From an uncultured Flavobacteriaceae bacterium (lineage in GTDB: Bacteria > Bacteroidota > Bacteroidia > Flavobacteriales > Flavobacteriaceae): DNA of 39,835 bases. Made by a program: the position numbers and the translations under genes. The notes below the pieces were generated by a model. That model was given only the letters and a program-made list of their open reading frames with translations. It searched no databases and was not told the DNA's origin. Shown piece by piece: positions 25,809 to 33,362 of this stretch. Positions within the stretch are counted from its first letter, which is position 1; each line of letters opens with the position of its first letter. The DNA lies in NCBI GenBank assembly GCA_938017825.1, contig CALIJE010000013.1, forward strand, positions 1-39,835, read 5' to 3'.

Positions 25809-28454
25809 CACAAATCGATAGGTAGCCTTAATCAGGAAAATGTTCTGAGGTCTTTCGTCATTGAAAATATTGTCTTTCAAATCATCGAAAAGCTCGCTTT
25901 GCGAATTACCCGATTGGGCAAGATCCTGGGACCAGACCAAAAATACCTCCGATCCTGGAATATACTCCCAGCGCAAAACAAGATTTGAGCGAAATTGAAC
26001 GAATGAAAAGTCTGGATTACCAAATGAAAAATCAGTAACGCTATCTAAGTTCTCATCTACATTGTACAACCCATCCGCAAAAGAAATTTGGCTCCCCTGA
26101 TACTGCGAAATTCGATTTTCAAATTGTTTTTCAAGCGGATTGGTGACATGCTTAAAATCTGTGTAGCGCCCACGGGAAATAAAAGGTTGCCCCCAATACT
26201 GTATTGTTAAATTGGGATTAATCGTATAGTTCAATCGAAGTGACATGCTTAAGGTGCGCTGATCAATGGTTCCATTTAAATAGGTAGTCTCCCCACCGAC
26301 ATCGATATTGTCGATGAATTGCAATTTATCATTATTGATACTATACCTTGGAGAGGCGGAAATACTTAGGGCATTGAAGGGCTGGTACGTTATACCGAAG
26401 TTGATGCTATAAAAACTAAACGAGTCATCGGCGGCCTTTGTGCCATTATGAAACACATTAAAGCGTACCTTTTTTCTACTATCGGTATTATAGCCGTTGA
26501 AAAAGCCTATCTCCGCAGATTGTCTTAAGCGCGGGCCTCCCCTCAGTGCAAAATTGGAATATTGCTTTGGAGCATAGTTGAACCCTATATTCGTGAACCA
26601 ATTGTTCGCCCAATTTTGCCAGCTATTTGTATTAAATCGCAAGCTGTTGTGATTACCCCCAAAATCCCAAACACTCCAATGATTGTAATTAATGCCCACC
26701 CTTCTAAAAGTTTCGGTAGGTTTTAAGGTCTGATAGCCGATCCAAGTATAATGGCGAATGTCATCTGATTGTCTCTGAAAACCAATATCGTTCAACTCTA
26801 GTTCGGGAGAGCGCCAGGTACCCCCTGTCTCGAATTTCCAATTACCGTTACCCACCTTACCTAATTGAAGATTCCCACCTGTGCCGGTCAATGAAGTCCT
26901 ATTTGGATCTACCGCGACATGATCGGCACCCACACGCTGAAAAGAATGGCGAATCGTTTGTTGCGTATTTAGAATAGCTTCAGGGCTTCCTTTTACATGA
27001 CTTAGAATCATATTTCCTCCTACATACCAATCGCGCTTCTGCCATTGGTGTTTAAAATCAAATCCTCCGGTGTACGCCGATTGGTGCAAAAAGTTCAATT
27101 CCGGGGTGAGACCATTGCGATTAGTTGCCGTAAATATTCCCCCAATAAAGGTATTTCTGTCGTTAAGGTCTTTTTGAACCCTTCCAACGAAATAATTGGT
27201 CAAGGGCTCAACCACTTCCTTTCTCCACTCCCTGTTGTTATCTATTGTAGCATATTTTTTGGCCGTTACACTCTCCAATACGCCAATCGACCAGCCATCT
27301 TTTGTTTTTCCACTAAACTTGGCGGCACCGAGAATTTCGGTATTTTCAGGTTGGTCAACAAATTCTCCTGCCGCACTATTCGGAAAACCCTGAGGGCTTC
27401 TGCCGATACGCCTTGAATAGAATACGTTATCGGAACCGAATGTATTTCCTGCCTCCGAAGAGCTAATTCGGTAATCGAAAATATTCTTGTTCTCCACAAA
27501 GAACGGTCGCTGTTCTCGGAAAAAAATTTGAAATCCATCTAAGGCAATGGCAGATGGGTCTGCCTCGACCTGACCAAAATCAGGGTTTACCGTTAAATCC
27601 AGGGTTAAATCATTGGTTATCCCTATTTTGGCATCTAAGCCACCAGTAAGCTGATTATCCTTACCCTCTCTAAAAGGATTACCCGTCTCGGGTTCATACG
27701 TTTCTAGTTTGGCAACAGTATAGGGTTGAATTTCGAGTTGTTTTTGAGGCTCTATATTGCTTAAGCCATCCAAAAGACCAAACTCACTTACGAAGCCCGG
27801 AGTATCTTGTTTAATACGTTGCCAAGCATACCGCTCCGCTCCCCTAAAGTATTGCCTGTCTACTTGAATGCCCCAAACCTGTTCTTTAGACTTGCCAAAT
27901 TTCAATTGGCTAAACGGTATTTTCATTTCGGCGGTCCACCCTTCCTCATCGGTATTTGTTTTAGTATACCAAATCGGATTCCAACTTTCATCTTCGTTGT
28001 TCCCGTTTTCAGAACTAAAAAAGTCGGCCTTTACACCAGCTGCCGTTGTAATAAAGCCAAAGGCACTGCGCTTATCGTGATAACTGTCGATAAAAATTCC
28101 TACCCAATCCCCTTGAAAACCATCTCGTCTTGATAACCGCATCTCTATTTTATCTGGTTCGCTATCAAAAGCACGAATCCCAACATATAGGAATTTTTTA
28201 TCATAAACGATCTTGAATTTTGTTTTGTGATCGGGTTGGGTATTTTCATCGGGCCTTCGTTCTACAAAGTCACCTTCCCAAGGAACGATGTCCCAAGCCG
28301 CATCCTCGAGTAAGCCGTCTATTTCTGGAGATGTAATTTCATTAAGATACTTCGTAGTATACGTTCTTTTTGGTACTACGTCTGTTGAATCTTGGGCAAA
28401 GAGGGAGAGTTGTGCAATAAGAATTGCACAGGCCGAAATGATTTTGGTCTTCAT
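25803..28454 (-). CDS. DUF5916/CBM9-like outer-membrane protein
   Basis: 883 residues with a signal peptide (MKTKIISACAILIAQLSLFAQ). Residues about 38-220 are a carbohydrate-binding family 9-like beta-sandwich (EITSPEIDGLLEDAAWDIVP, KFLYVGIRAFDSEPDKIE, GWTAEMKIPFSQLKFG). The rest is the DUF5916 region: DLTVNPDFGQVEADPSAIAL, FFREQRPFFVENKNIFDY, then many amphipathic strands ending in the terminal aromatic-rich strand IKATYRFVL. It is a common Bacteroidota outer-membrane barrel with a periplasmic domain. The ligand is not known, and the CBM9-like domain does not prove sugar binding. It overlaps the DUF423 gene by 6 bp. Confidence 0.9.
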   Translation of the reverse strand: MKTKIISACAILIAQLSLFAQDSTDVVPKRTYTTKYLNEITSPEIDGLLEDAAWDIVPWEGDFVERRPDENTQPDHKTKFKIVYDKKFLYVGIRAFDSEPDKIEMRLSRRDGFQGDWVGIFIDSYHDKRSAFGFITTAAGVKADFFSSENGNNEDESWNPIWYTKTNTDEEGWTAEMKIPFSQLKFGKSKEQVWGIQVDRQYFRGAERYAWQRIKQDTPGFVSEFGLLDGLSNIEPQKQLEIQPYTVAKLETYEPETGNPFREGKDNQLTGGLDAKIGITNDLTLDLTVNPDFGQVEADPSAIALDGFQIFFREQRPFFVENKNIFDYRISSSEAGNTFGSDNVFYSRRIGRSPQGFPNSAAGEFVDQPENTEILGAAKFSGKTKDGWSIGVLESVTAKKYATIDNNREWRKEVVEPLTNYFVGRVQKDLNDRNTFIGGIFTATNRNGLTPELNFLHQSAYTGGFDFKHQWQKRDWYVGGNMILSHVKGSPEAILNTQQTIRHSFQRVGADHVAVDPNRTSLTGTGGNLQLGKVGNGNWKFETGGTWRSPELELNDIGFQRQSDDIRHYTWIGYQTLKPTETFRRVGINYNHWSVWDFGGNHNSLRFNTNSWQNWANNWFTNIGFNYAPKQYSNFALRGGPRLRQSAEIGFFNGYNTDSRKKVRFNVFHNGTKAADDSFSFYSINFGITYQPFNALSISASPRYSINNDKLQFIDNIDVGGETTYLNGTIDQRTLSMSLRLNYTINPNLTIQYWGQPFISRGRYTDFKHVTNPLEKQFENRISQYQGSQISFADGLYNVDENLDSVTDFSFGNPDFSFVQFRSNLVLRWEYIPGSEVFLVWSQDLAQSGNSQSELFDDLKDNIFNDERPQNIFLIKATYRFVL

Positions 28455-28551
28455 GCTGTTGATTTTGATTGATGACTTAAAGACTCGTAAAATATAAAGT
28501 AGTTACAGAACGCTTTTGACTTTAATATATAATTAACAAAGTCTGTTTGAT

Positions 28552-29265
28552 CTACAATCTTAAATACATGTTGCCGTTTATTGTGTTAAGTCGCAAGCGA
28601 TTCGACCCTTTGCCAACGCTGCCGGATATTTTTTGCCCAACATTGCGGTCAGTTGAGACAAATTTCAAATTCTTGTCGGCATAGATATCCCCATGAATCG
28701 TTTCCGCGACAAGGTCGGCGTTGAGCATCTTAAGATCTATTTCACCATTTATGGTGTTCAAATCCAAAGAACCGGAATAGTTTGCAATACTGATATCACC
28801 ATTGATAAGATCGGCGGAAAATTCTCCTTCGATCATTTCAGATTCCAAATCGCCATTGATGCTACTGATCTTAAAGGTTGCGTTTTTAGGTACGTAAAGC
28901 ACGTAGTTGAACTCATAGGTATCCCCGTTAATGTAGTATCTCTTTTTTCGATTAGGATTCGCATTGTTCCATTCGTCCTGAAACTTTTTGAACAAGCCTT
29001 CAGCATCTGAAGCAATCGATATAAATTTGCTGCTTTCATCTATATCCAATTTATACGCGTCAAGATATTTGCCATCCTTTGTAGTGATATCCGCCTTGAA
29101 ATAAACCGTTGACCTGTCCCAGGTCTTTACTTCGATATGGGTAGCAAAGCTAACCTCAAGATCTATGAATTGATCTTGATATTCAAAATTCTTCTCGATT
29201 ACTTTTTGAGCGTTGCCAGATAGGCCGATTACACCTATTAGCAGAATTAGAATTACTTTTTTCAT
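28552..29265 (-). CDS. DUF4097-like beta-helix protein (second copy)
   Basis: 237 residues with a signal peptide (MKKVILILLIGVIGLSGNAQ). The body is a run of short repeated beta turns with N-G-D/E at each turn (ISSINGDLESEMIEGE, LINGDISIANYSG, LNTINGEIDLKMLN, TIHGDIYADKN, LNTINGNMYLRL), the pattern of DUF4097 proteins. It is the last gene of the ECF operon. It resembles the preceding DUF4097 gene product in its ending (TINGNMYLRL against TNGNIYLRKE), so it may be a diverged tandem copy. Likely periplasmic or surface; function unknown. Confidence 0.85.
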   Translation of the reverse strand: MKKVILILLIGVIGLSGNAQKVIEKNFEYQDQFIDLEVSFATHIEVKTWDRSTVYFKADITTKDGKYLDAYKLDIDESSKFISIASDAEGLFKKFQDEWNNANPNRKKRYYINGDTYEFNYVLYVPKNATFKISSINGDLESEMIEGEFSADLINGDISIANYSGSLDLNTINGEIDLKMLNADLVAETIHGDIYADKNLKFVSTDRNVGQKISGSVGKGSNRLRLNTINGNMYLRL

Positions 29266-29307
29266 GACTGTTCGTTTTTTGATCCTGCTGGCGCAGAAAA
29301 GTTTATG

Positions 29308-30072
29308 TTATTCTTTTCGTAAGTAAATATTCCCATTGGTAGTCTTTAATTTCAGTTGAACACCACCACCATTAATAGTCTGCTTCACTCTTTGTGAGGA
29401 AATGGATTTTAGTCCGTTCTTTTCCGGAAATTTGAGTTCAAAATCCGTATAAATTTCACCATTGGTCGAACTCATTCCCAAGTTAGCAGGAGTATCTTGC
29501 GGTAAGCGAATGTCTAGTGCCCCGTTTGTCGAATAAATAGTAATCGGTGAATCTTGATTTACCTTACTGAAGGTTACATCAATACCTCCATTGAGTGAAT
29601 TAGCGGTGACCGGTCCGCTAACATCCTCTATCTTGATACCGCCATTGAGCCTTGCATTGGCCTCTATTTCTCCCTTAAAACCATATATTCTAATGTCACT
29701 TTGGCCGGTTCCATTTGTTGTGACCGCTATATTCTGAGATGCCGGCAAGTAAATTTCAGCGTTTCCTTTGTTCCATTTTCGAAGGTTTCTTACAAGCAGT
29801 TCATTCCCCTCCTTTACAACATAAAAGCCAACATCGGTATTATCGGAGCCTCCGTCACCGACGAGTTTTAGTCCCTTGGCCTTTTCAGGCGTCTTCTTTG
29901 CATTGCCACCCTTTATGAGCAGTTGCTCTTTTGTATGGGTTTTTACAATAATATCGGCCTTTGATTCGATTTTCACCCAATCGATTCCTTCTAACGAGCG
30001 GGTATAACTTTCTTGGGCCTTTGTTGAAATACATACGGCCAAAATTGCTGCGATGAGTACTAACTTTTTCAT
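29308..30072 (-). CDS. DUF4097-like beta-helix protein (first copy)
   Basis: 254 residues from the ATG at 30070-30072, which begins a normal signal peptide (MKKLVLIAAILAVCISTKAQ). The ATG at 30120 would add 16 residues and run into the anti-sigma gene (which ends at 30092), so I reject it. The body shows repeated turns (INGGGVQLKL, LNGGIDVTFSKVN, STNGALDIRLPQDT, SSTNGEIYTDFELK, TTNGNIYLRKE) typical of DUF4097. It lies between the anti-sigma gene and its probable paralogue, in an operon driven by an ECF sigma factor. Function unknown; envelope role inferred. Confidence 0.87.
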   Translation of the reverse strand: MKKLVLIAAILAVCISTKAQESYTRSLEGIDWVKIESKADIIVKTHTKEQLLIKGGNAKKTPEKAKGLKLVGDGGSDNTDVGFYVVKEGNELLVRNLRKWNKGNAEIYLPASQNIAVTTNGTGQSDIRIYGFKGEIEANARLNGGIKIEDVSGPVTANSLNGGIDVTFSKVNQDSPITIYSTNGALDIRLPQDTPANLGMSSTNGEIYTDFELKFPEKNGLKSISSQRVKQTINGGGVQLKLKTTNGNIYLRKE

Positions 30073-30091
30073 GACTTTTTGTTTTTTGATG

Positions 30092-30889
30092 TTAAATAAT
30101 TGTAGGTATAATGGCTTCAAGCTCTTCTTTTACATAGGGTTGGGTGTCTTTTTGCTTCAAAAGAAATTGCATGGCGCTAACCGCTTTCTTTTCCTGTATT
30201 TTACCCAATACCTGAATTATATTTATTTGGATTCCAGGATCCTTCTCGGTTTTTAGAGCGCTAATAAATCCGCTTTTTACGGTTTCGGATGCGGTATACT
30301 CGCTTAGTACCTCAACCGCTGTTCTTCGAACATTGGTGTTTTCATCGTTCAACATTCTAGCTACCAGAGCGTTTACAATAGCTTCATCTGGTTCGTTAAA
30401 CTCGTCGATAAAATTGACCCCCTGTATTCGTTTACTAGCAGATTCGTTGCCCATTAGCGATATCATTGCGGTTTGTTTAAGAGACAACGATTCATCGGAC
30501 AGTTGCGCTATTTCTTTATTGGAAACTTGTTCTTGCTGCTTTTTCCCCATGATAAACGACCCTACTAAAAGGGCAATACTTGCAGCGACCTTTAACAAGG
30601 TGTTTGCCCAACTACTTTTTCTTTCAGTAAGGGTGGGTTGTAGTGTATGTATACCCTGACTTTGCTGTTTTTCCAATTCAATGGCCCCGAAGAAATTAGA
30701 TCGTAGGGCATCTGATGGTGCGGTTGTCGCTTCATCCTTGATCGCTTTAAGCAACTCCTGAAGCTCCTGATATTGCTGGCTACATATGGAGCATTCTGCA
30801 AGGTGCTCCGCTACTGCTTTCTTTTGAATTTCGCTTAATGTCGAATCCAAATATTCTGGCAGCAATTCTATAATATGATTCTTTTCCAT
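30092..30889 (-). CDS. Zinc-finger anti-sigma factor with HEAT-repeat domain
   Basis: 265 residues. The N-terminus carries a zf-HC2 motif (HLAECSICSQQYQEL, H-x3-C-x2-C, residues about 29-43) typical of ECF anti-sigma factors. A single membrane helix follows (NTLLKVAASIALLVGSFIM, about 95-113), then an envelope-side region with HEAT-like helical repeats (NALVARMLNDENTNVRRTAVEVL, VKSGFISALKTEKDPGIQINIIQVLGKIQ, AVSAMQFLLKQK). It starts 5 nt after the sigma gene, so it should hold that sigma factor at the membrane and release it on a signal sensed by the HEAT domain. The signal is unknown. Confidence 0.88.
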   Translation of the reverse strand: MEKNHIIELLPEYLDSTLSEIQKKAVAEHLAECSICSQQYQELQELLKAIKDEATTAPSDALRSNFFGAIELEKQQSQGIHTLQPTLTERKSSWANTLLKVAASIALLVGSFIMGKKQQEQVSNKEIAQLSDESLSLKQTAMISLMGNESASKRIQGVNFIDEFNEPDEAIVNALVARMLNDENTNVRRTAVEVLSEYTASETVKSGFISALKTEKDPGIQINIIQVLGKIQEKKAVSAMQFLLKQKDTQPYVKEELEAIIPTII

Positions 30890-30894
30890 TGGTA

Positions 30895-31413
30895 CTAATT
30901 TTGAATGTACACTGACTTTAGTTTATTTAATGCCCGATGAACTTTGGTTTTAACGGCCCCAGGAGTACCTCCTACTATTTCGGCCAATTCTGCATATTTA
31001 ATTTCTTGAAGTCGGTTCAAGACCAATAACTCGCGATCCGATGCACTCAGTTTATTTAATGCAATATGCAGATCTGAATAATCTCTTCGTTCTTCATGTT
31101 CCACTATAGATCCAAAGTCAATCGAATCTATAGGTGTGTTCTTGATATCGAGCCTTCTAAAATGTGTATGCAAACTGTTTCGGGCTATGGTGAACATCCA
31201 AGACACAAACTTGCCATTGTTATAAGAGTTGCGATACTTCATCAACTTATAAAAGACTTCTTGGGTAATATCCTCACTCAGCATTTTATCTCCGCACATT
31301 TTGTATAAAAAATTAAAGACATACTTATGGTGCCTTTCAAAAAGAACCTTGAGCAACTCCAAGTTTCCTTTGGCGACTTTCGACATTAACGTTTCATCTG
31401 AAGGCTCTTTCAA
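30895..31413 (-). CDS. ECF-type sigma-70 factor with cognate anti-sigma
   Basis: 172 residues with a full ECF pattern: region 2 NFLYKMCGDKMLSEDITQEVFYKLMKYRN with the -10 helix FVSWMFTIARNSLHTHFRR, and region 4 LNKLSASDRELLVLNRLQEIKYAELAEIVGGTPGAVKTKVHRALNKLK. The start is TTG at 31411-31413 (KEPSDETLMSKVAKGN); an in-frame TAA lies four codons before it. The next ATG (31386) would remove residues conserved in the family. It heads the operon with the anti-sigma/HEAT gene and the two DUF4097 genes, which are probably its targets. Confidence 0.91.
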   Translation of the reverse strand: MKEPSDETLMSKVAKGNLELLKVLFERHHKYVFNFLYKMCGDKMLSEDITQEVFYKLMKYRNSYNNGKFVSWMFTIARNSLHTHFRRLDIKNTPIDSIDFGSIVEHEERRDYSDLHIALNKLSASDRELLVLNRLQEIKYAELAEIVGGTPGAVKTKVHRALNKLKSVYIQN

Positions 31414-31480
31414 AAGATGATTTTAAGTTGGTCTTTATTACTATATAGTTCTGAAATTACAAAAGGTTACATCAAAGCAT

Positions 31481-31516
31481 AAAAAAAATGCATCAATACA
31501 GATTGATACATTTTTT
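31481..31516. terminator. Bidirectional terminator between CarboxypepD gene and ECF sigma gene
   Basis: Arms 31488-31497 and 31502-31511 pair over 10 bp with one mismatch around the loop ACAG. The minus strand ends in eight T (31481-31488) and the plus strand in a T-run (31511-31516). It ends the gene at 31538-33067 and isolates the sigma operon. Confidence 0.75.
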
Positions 31517-31537
31517 ATATACACTTTTTCCTAGTAG

Positions 31538-33067
31538 TTATTCCGCAAGCTCTACCTGTGATTTGAATTCTTGTATGGCCTGGTTGGGGGCGATTATATC
31601 ATACCCTTGCCAAAATTCCGGATCATAATTGGGAAGATAGGTCGGCAATATATTGTTATTCTCTTCAAAGGCATCGTAAATTCCAGACCCGATTTGGTCG
31701 AAATCAAAAACCACCATTTCGTAACGGTTTCGGGAGCCAAATGCGGCATCGACTTTTAGCGCCACTTCGTTCTGCTTTCTGCGGCCCTTGACATTTTTAT
31801 TCTTTTCGATGATTTTCACCGGACGCTTAAAGCCAACACGATTCCCTTTTTCAATATTGTAGTACCGCAAGTGGTATCGATCATCTTCTCCCTTGCTAAA
31901 AATAATTTCTCCCTTGGCCAAATATTCGTTTAGTGAAACTCCGAGCAATTTGAATTTTCGCAAGGGCTTTACATTTTCGAAGTCCATACGTAAGAGGGCA
32001 AAATCATCTGAATTGATGTAAAGTTTGCCTTCATAATCTTGCGATCCCTTTGGTGTAAAAGAAATTACATATACCGCATCATCACCGATATAGGTAAAAT
32101 TTTCCAAGACAAGATTATAGCGACCTGGTTTAAAGAGAATGTTATAATCAGAATCTTTAAAGATCGGAATGTTCTCATATAAATTTCCAAGCGTTCTTCG
32201 CTGGTACCGAGAAAAGAACTTTTTTCGTTCCTCCTTGTCCTTTTTCTCCTTTTCCAATGCTTTTTCAAGAGCCTGGGTATCTGTGGAATCTATTTCGGTA
32301 TCCAATTCCAAAGAGTCTAGTTTAGTGCCGAAAAGTCCAGACTTTATCTTGAAATAAGAGTCTGTCTTTACATTCTGCCGCACGATTTCATTGAAGCGTT
32401 CCTCCAAATTCTCATAATCCAACTCTTTGCTCTTATCATACAATTCGGATGCCTTGATCAAATCCAATTTCTGCTGCTCGGCATCACTTCCCCCATATAG
32501 GTCGCCCAAAATTTCGGTGTAAAAGGTACTGCTCTTGGGAATGGTTTGGATAACACTGTCCAAAAAGGATTTATTGAAGGCGTCTATGGTAGATTTCTTT
32601 AGCCTATAATTGGTCTTAATTATATTGTTTTGAAACGTTTGGCGTAAAAAGAGCCTTTTTTTTGAAAGCCCTTGATGGTAATTTTTGGCCAGGTTTTTCT
32701 CGACCAACTCGATAATTTCCTCAGGGGCATATTGTTTGTTGGTAACGATTACAGGATTCAATTCAATCGCCTTTGATTTGAGATAGATGACGTTTTCTGT
32801 GAATTGATTGATCGGTTTTCCGATAGATTCATAACCTATACAGGATATTAAAAGTGAATCGGTTTCTTTGACCCCTTTATCGAATCGAAATGTAAAACGA
32901 CCTTCTTCGTTAGTGATCAATCCCCTATTGTTCAATTGCACCGTTACATATGGAACGGGTTCTTTCGTAATTGAATCGAGGATTACCGAACTAAGTTGTT
33001 GCGCTTGAACTTTCCAAGCAAATAAGAGAGAAACGTTGAATAATAAGAAAATCGACTTTCGAAGCAT
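31538..33067 (-). CDS. CarboxypepD_reg-like domain outer-membrane/periplasmic protein
   Basis: 509 residues with a signal peptide (MLRKSIFLLFNVSLLFAWKVQAQ). The N-terminal domain is a carboxypeptidase-D regulatory-like (CarbopepD_reg_2) sandwich (VILDSITKEPVPYVTVQLNN, LITNEEGRFTFRFD, LLISCIGYES, about 25-110). The remainder is a larger domain of DUF5686 or similar type, with a charged insertion near 255-275 (ALEKALEKEKKDKEERKKFFS). It is a stand-alone gene. Its function is not known; such proteins are usually anchored in the envelope. Confidence 0.8.
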   Translation of the reverse strand: MLRKSIFLLFNVSLLFAWKVQAQQLSSVILDSITKEPVPYVTVQLNNRGLITNEEGRFTFRFDKGVKETDSLLISCIGYESIGKPINQFTENVIYLKSKAIELNPVIVTNKQYAPEEIIELVEKNLAKNYHQGLSKKRLFLRQTFQNNIIKTNYRLKKSTIDAFNKSFLDSVIQTIPKSSTFYTEILGDLYGGSDAEQQKLDLIKASELYDKSKELDYENLEERFNEIVRQNVKTDSYFKIKSGLFGTKLDSLELDTEIDSTDTQALEKALEKEKKDKEERKKFFSRYQRRTLGNLYENIPIFKDSDYNILFKPGRYNLVLENFTYIGDDAVYVISFTPKGSQDYEGKLYINSDDFALLRMDFENVKPLRKFKLLGVSLNEYLAKGEIIFSKGEDDRYHLRYYNIEKGNRVGFKRPVKIIEKNKNVKGRRKQNEVALKVDAAFGSRNRYEMVVFDFDQIGSGIYDAFEENNNILPTYLPNYDPEFWQGYDIIAPNQAIQEFKSQVELAE

Positions 33068-33215
33068 AGGGTTGCGTTATCAAAAACAAAAAACGGAATA
33101 CCTAAGGGTTTTGTCTCCTTTTTTTTGATTTTCTTAATATGTATTTATTGTTTTTTTAACTTGCCCATCCAGCATAAGGATCGTAGACGAGAGAATTATG
33201 TTATTCCTAAAGAAT

Positions 33216-33362
33216 TCAATGACAGCCGCAGTCGTCTTGACCACAGCTTTTTGTGTTCTTTTTAGCAACAAAAAGTCGCTTTGGCAAAAAGTATTTCTTA
33301 ACAATGTACCCTATGGCAAGGGCCAAAGTAAGGTAAACAAGTATCGATTGAAATAGTGCCAT
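33216..33362 (-). CDS. FeoB-associated Cys-rich membrane micro-protein
   Basis: 48 residues, read directly from the sequence; it is shorter than usual ORF cut-offs. One membrane helix fills the first half (MALFQSILVYLTLALAIGYI), followed by a basic stretch (VKKYFLPKRLFVAKKNTK) and a Cys-rich end (SCGQDDCGCH). Its ATG (33360-33362) directly follows the feoB stop codon (33363-33365), so it is coupled to feoB. Small proteins of this type occur next to feoB in many Bacteroidota and may help Fe(II) handling at the FeoB pore; the biochemical role is not established. Confidence 0.85.
   Translation of the reverse strand: MALFQSILVYLTLALAIGYIVKKYFLPKRLFVAKKNTKSCGQDDCGCH

Noticed and set aside
30072-30120. 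ATG at 30120 as start of the first DUF4097 gene
   Set aside because: It overlaps the anti-sigma gene and puts 16 extra residues before a normal signal peptide. The ATG at 30072 is better.
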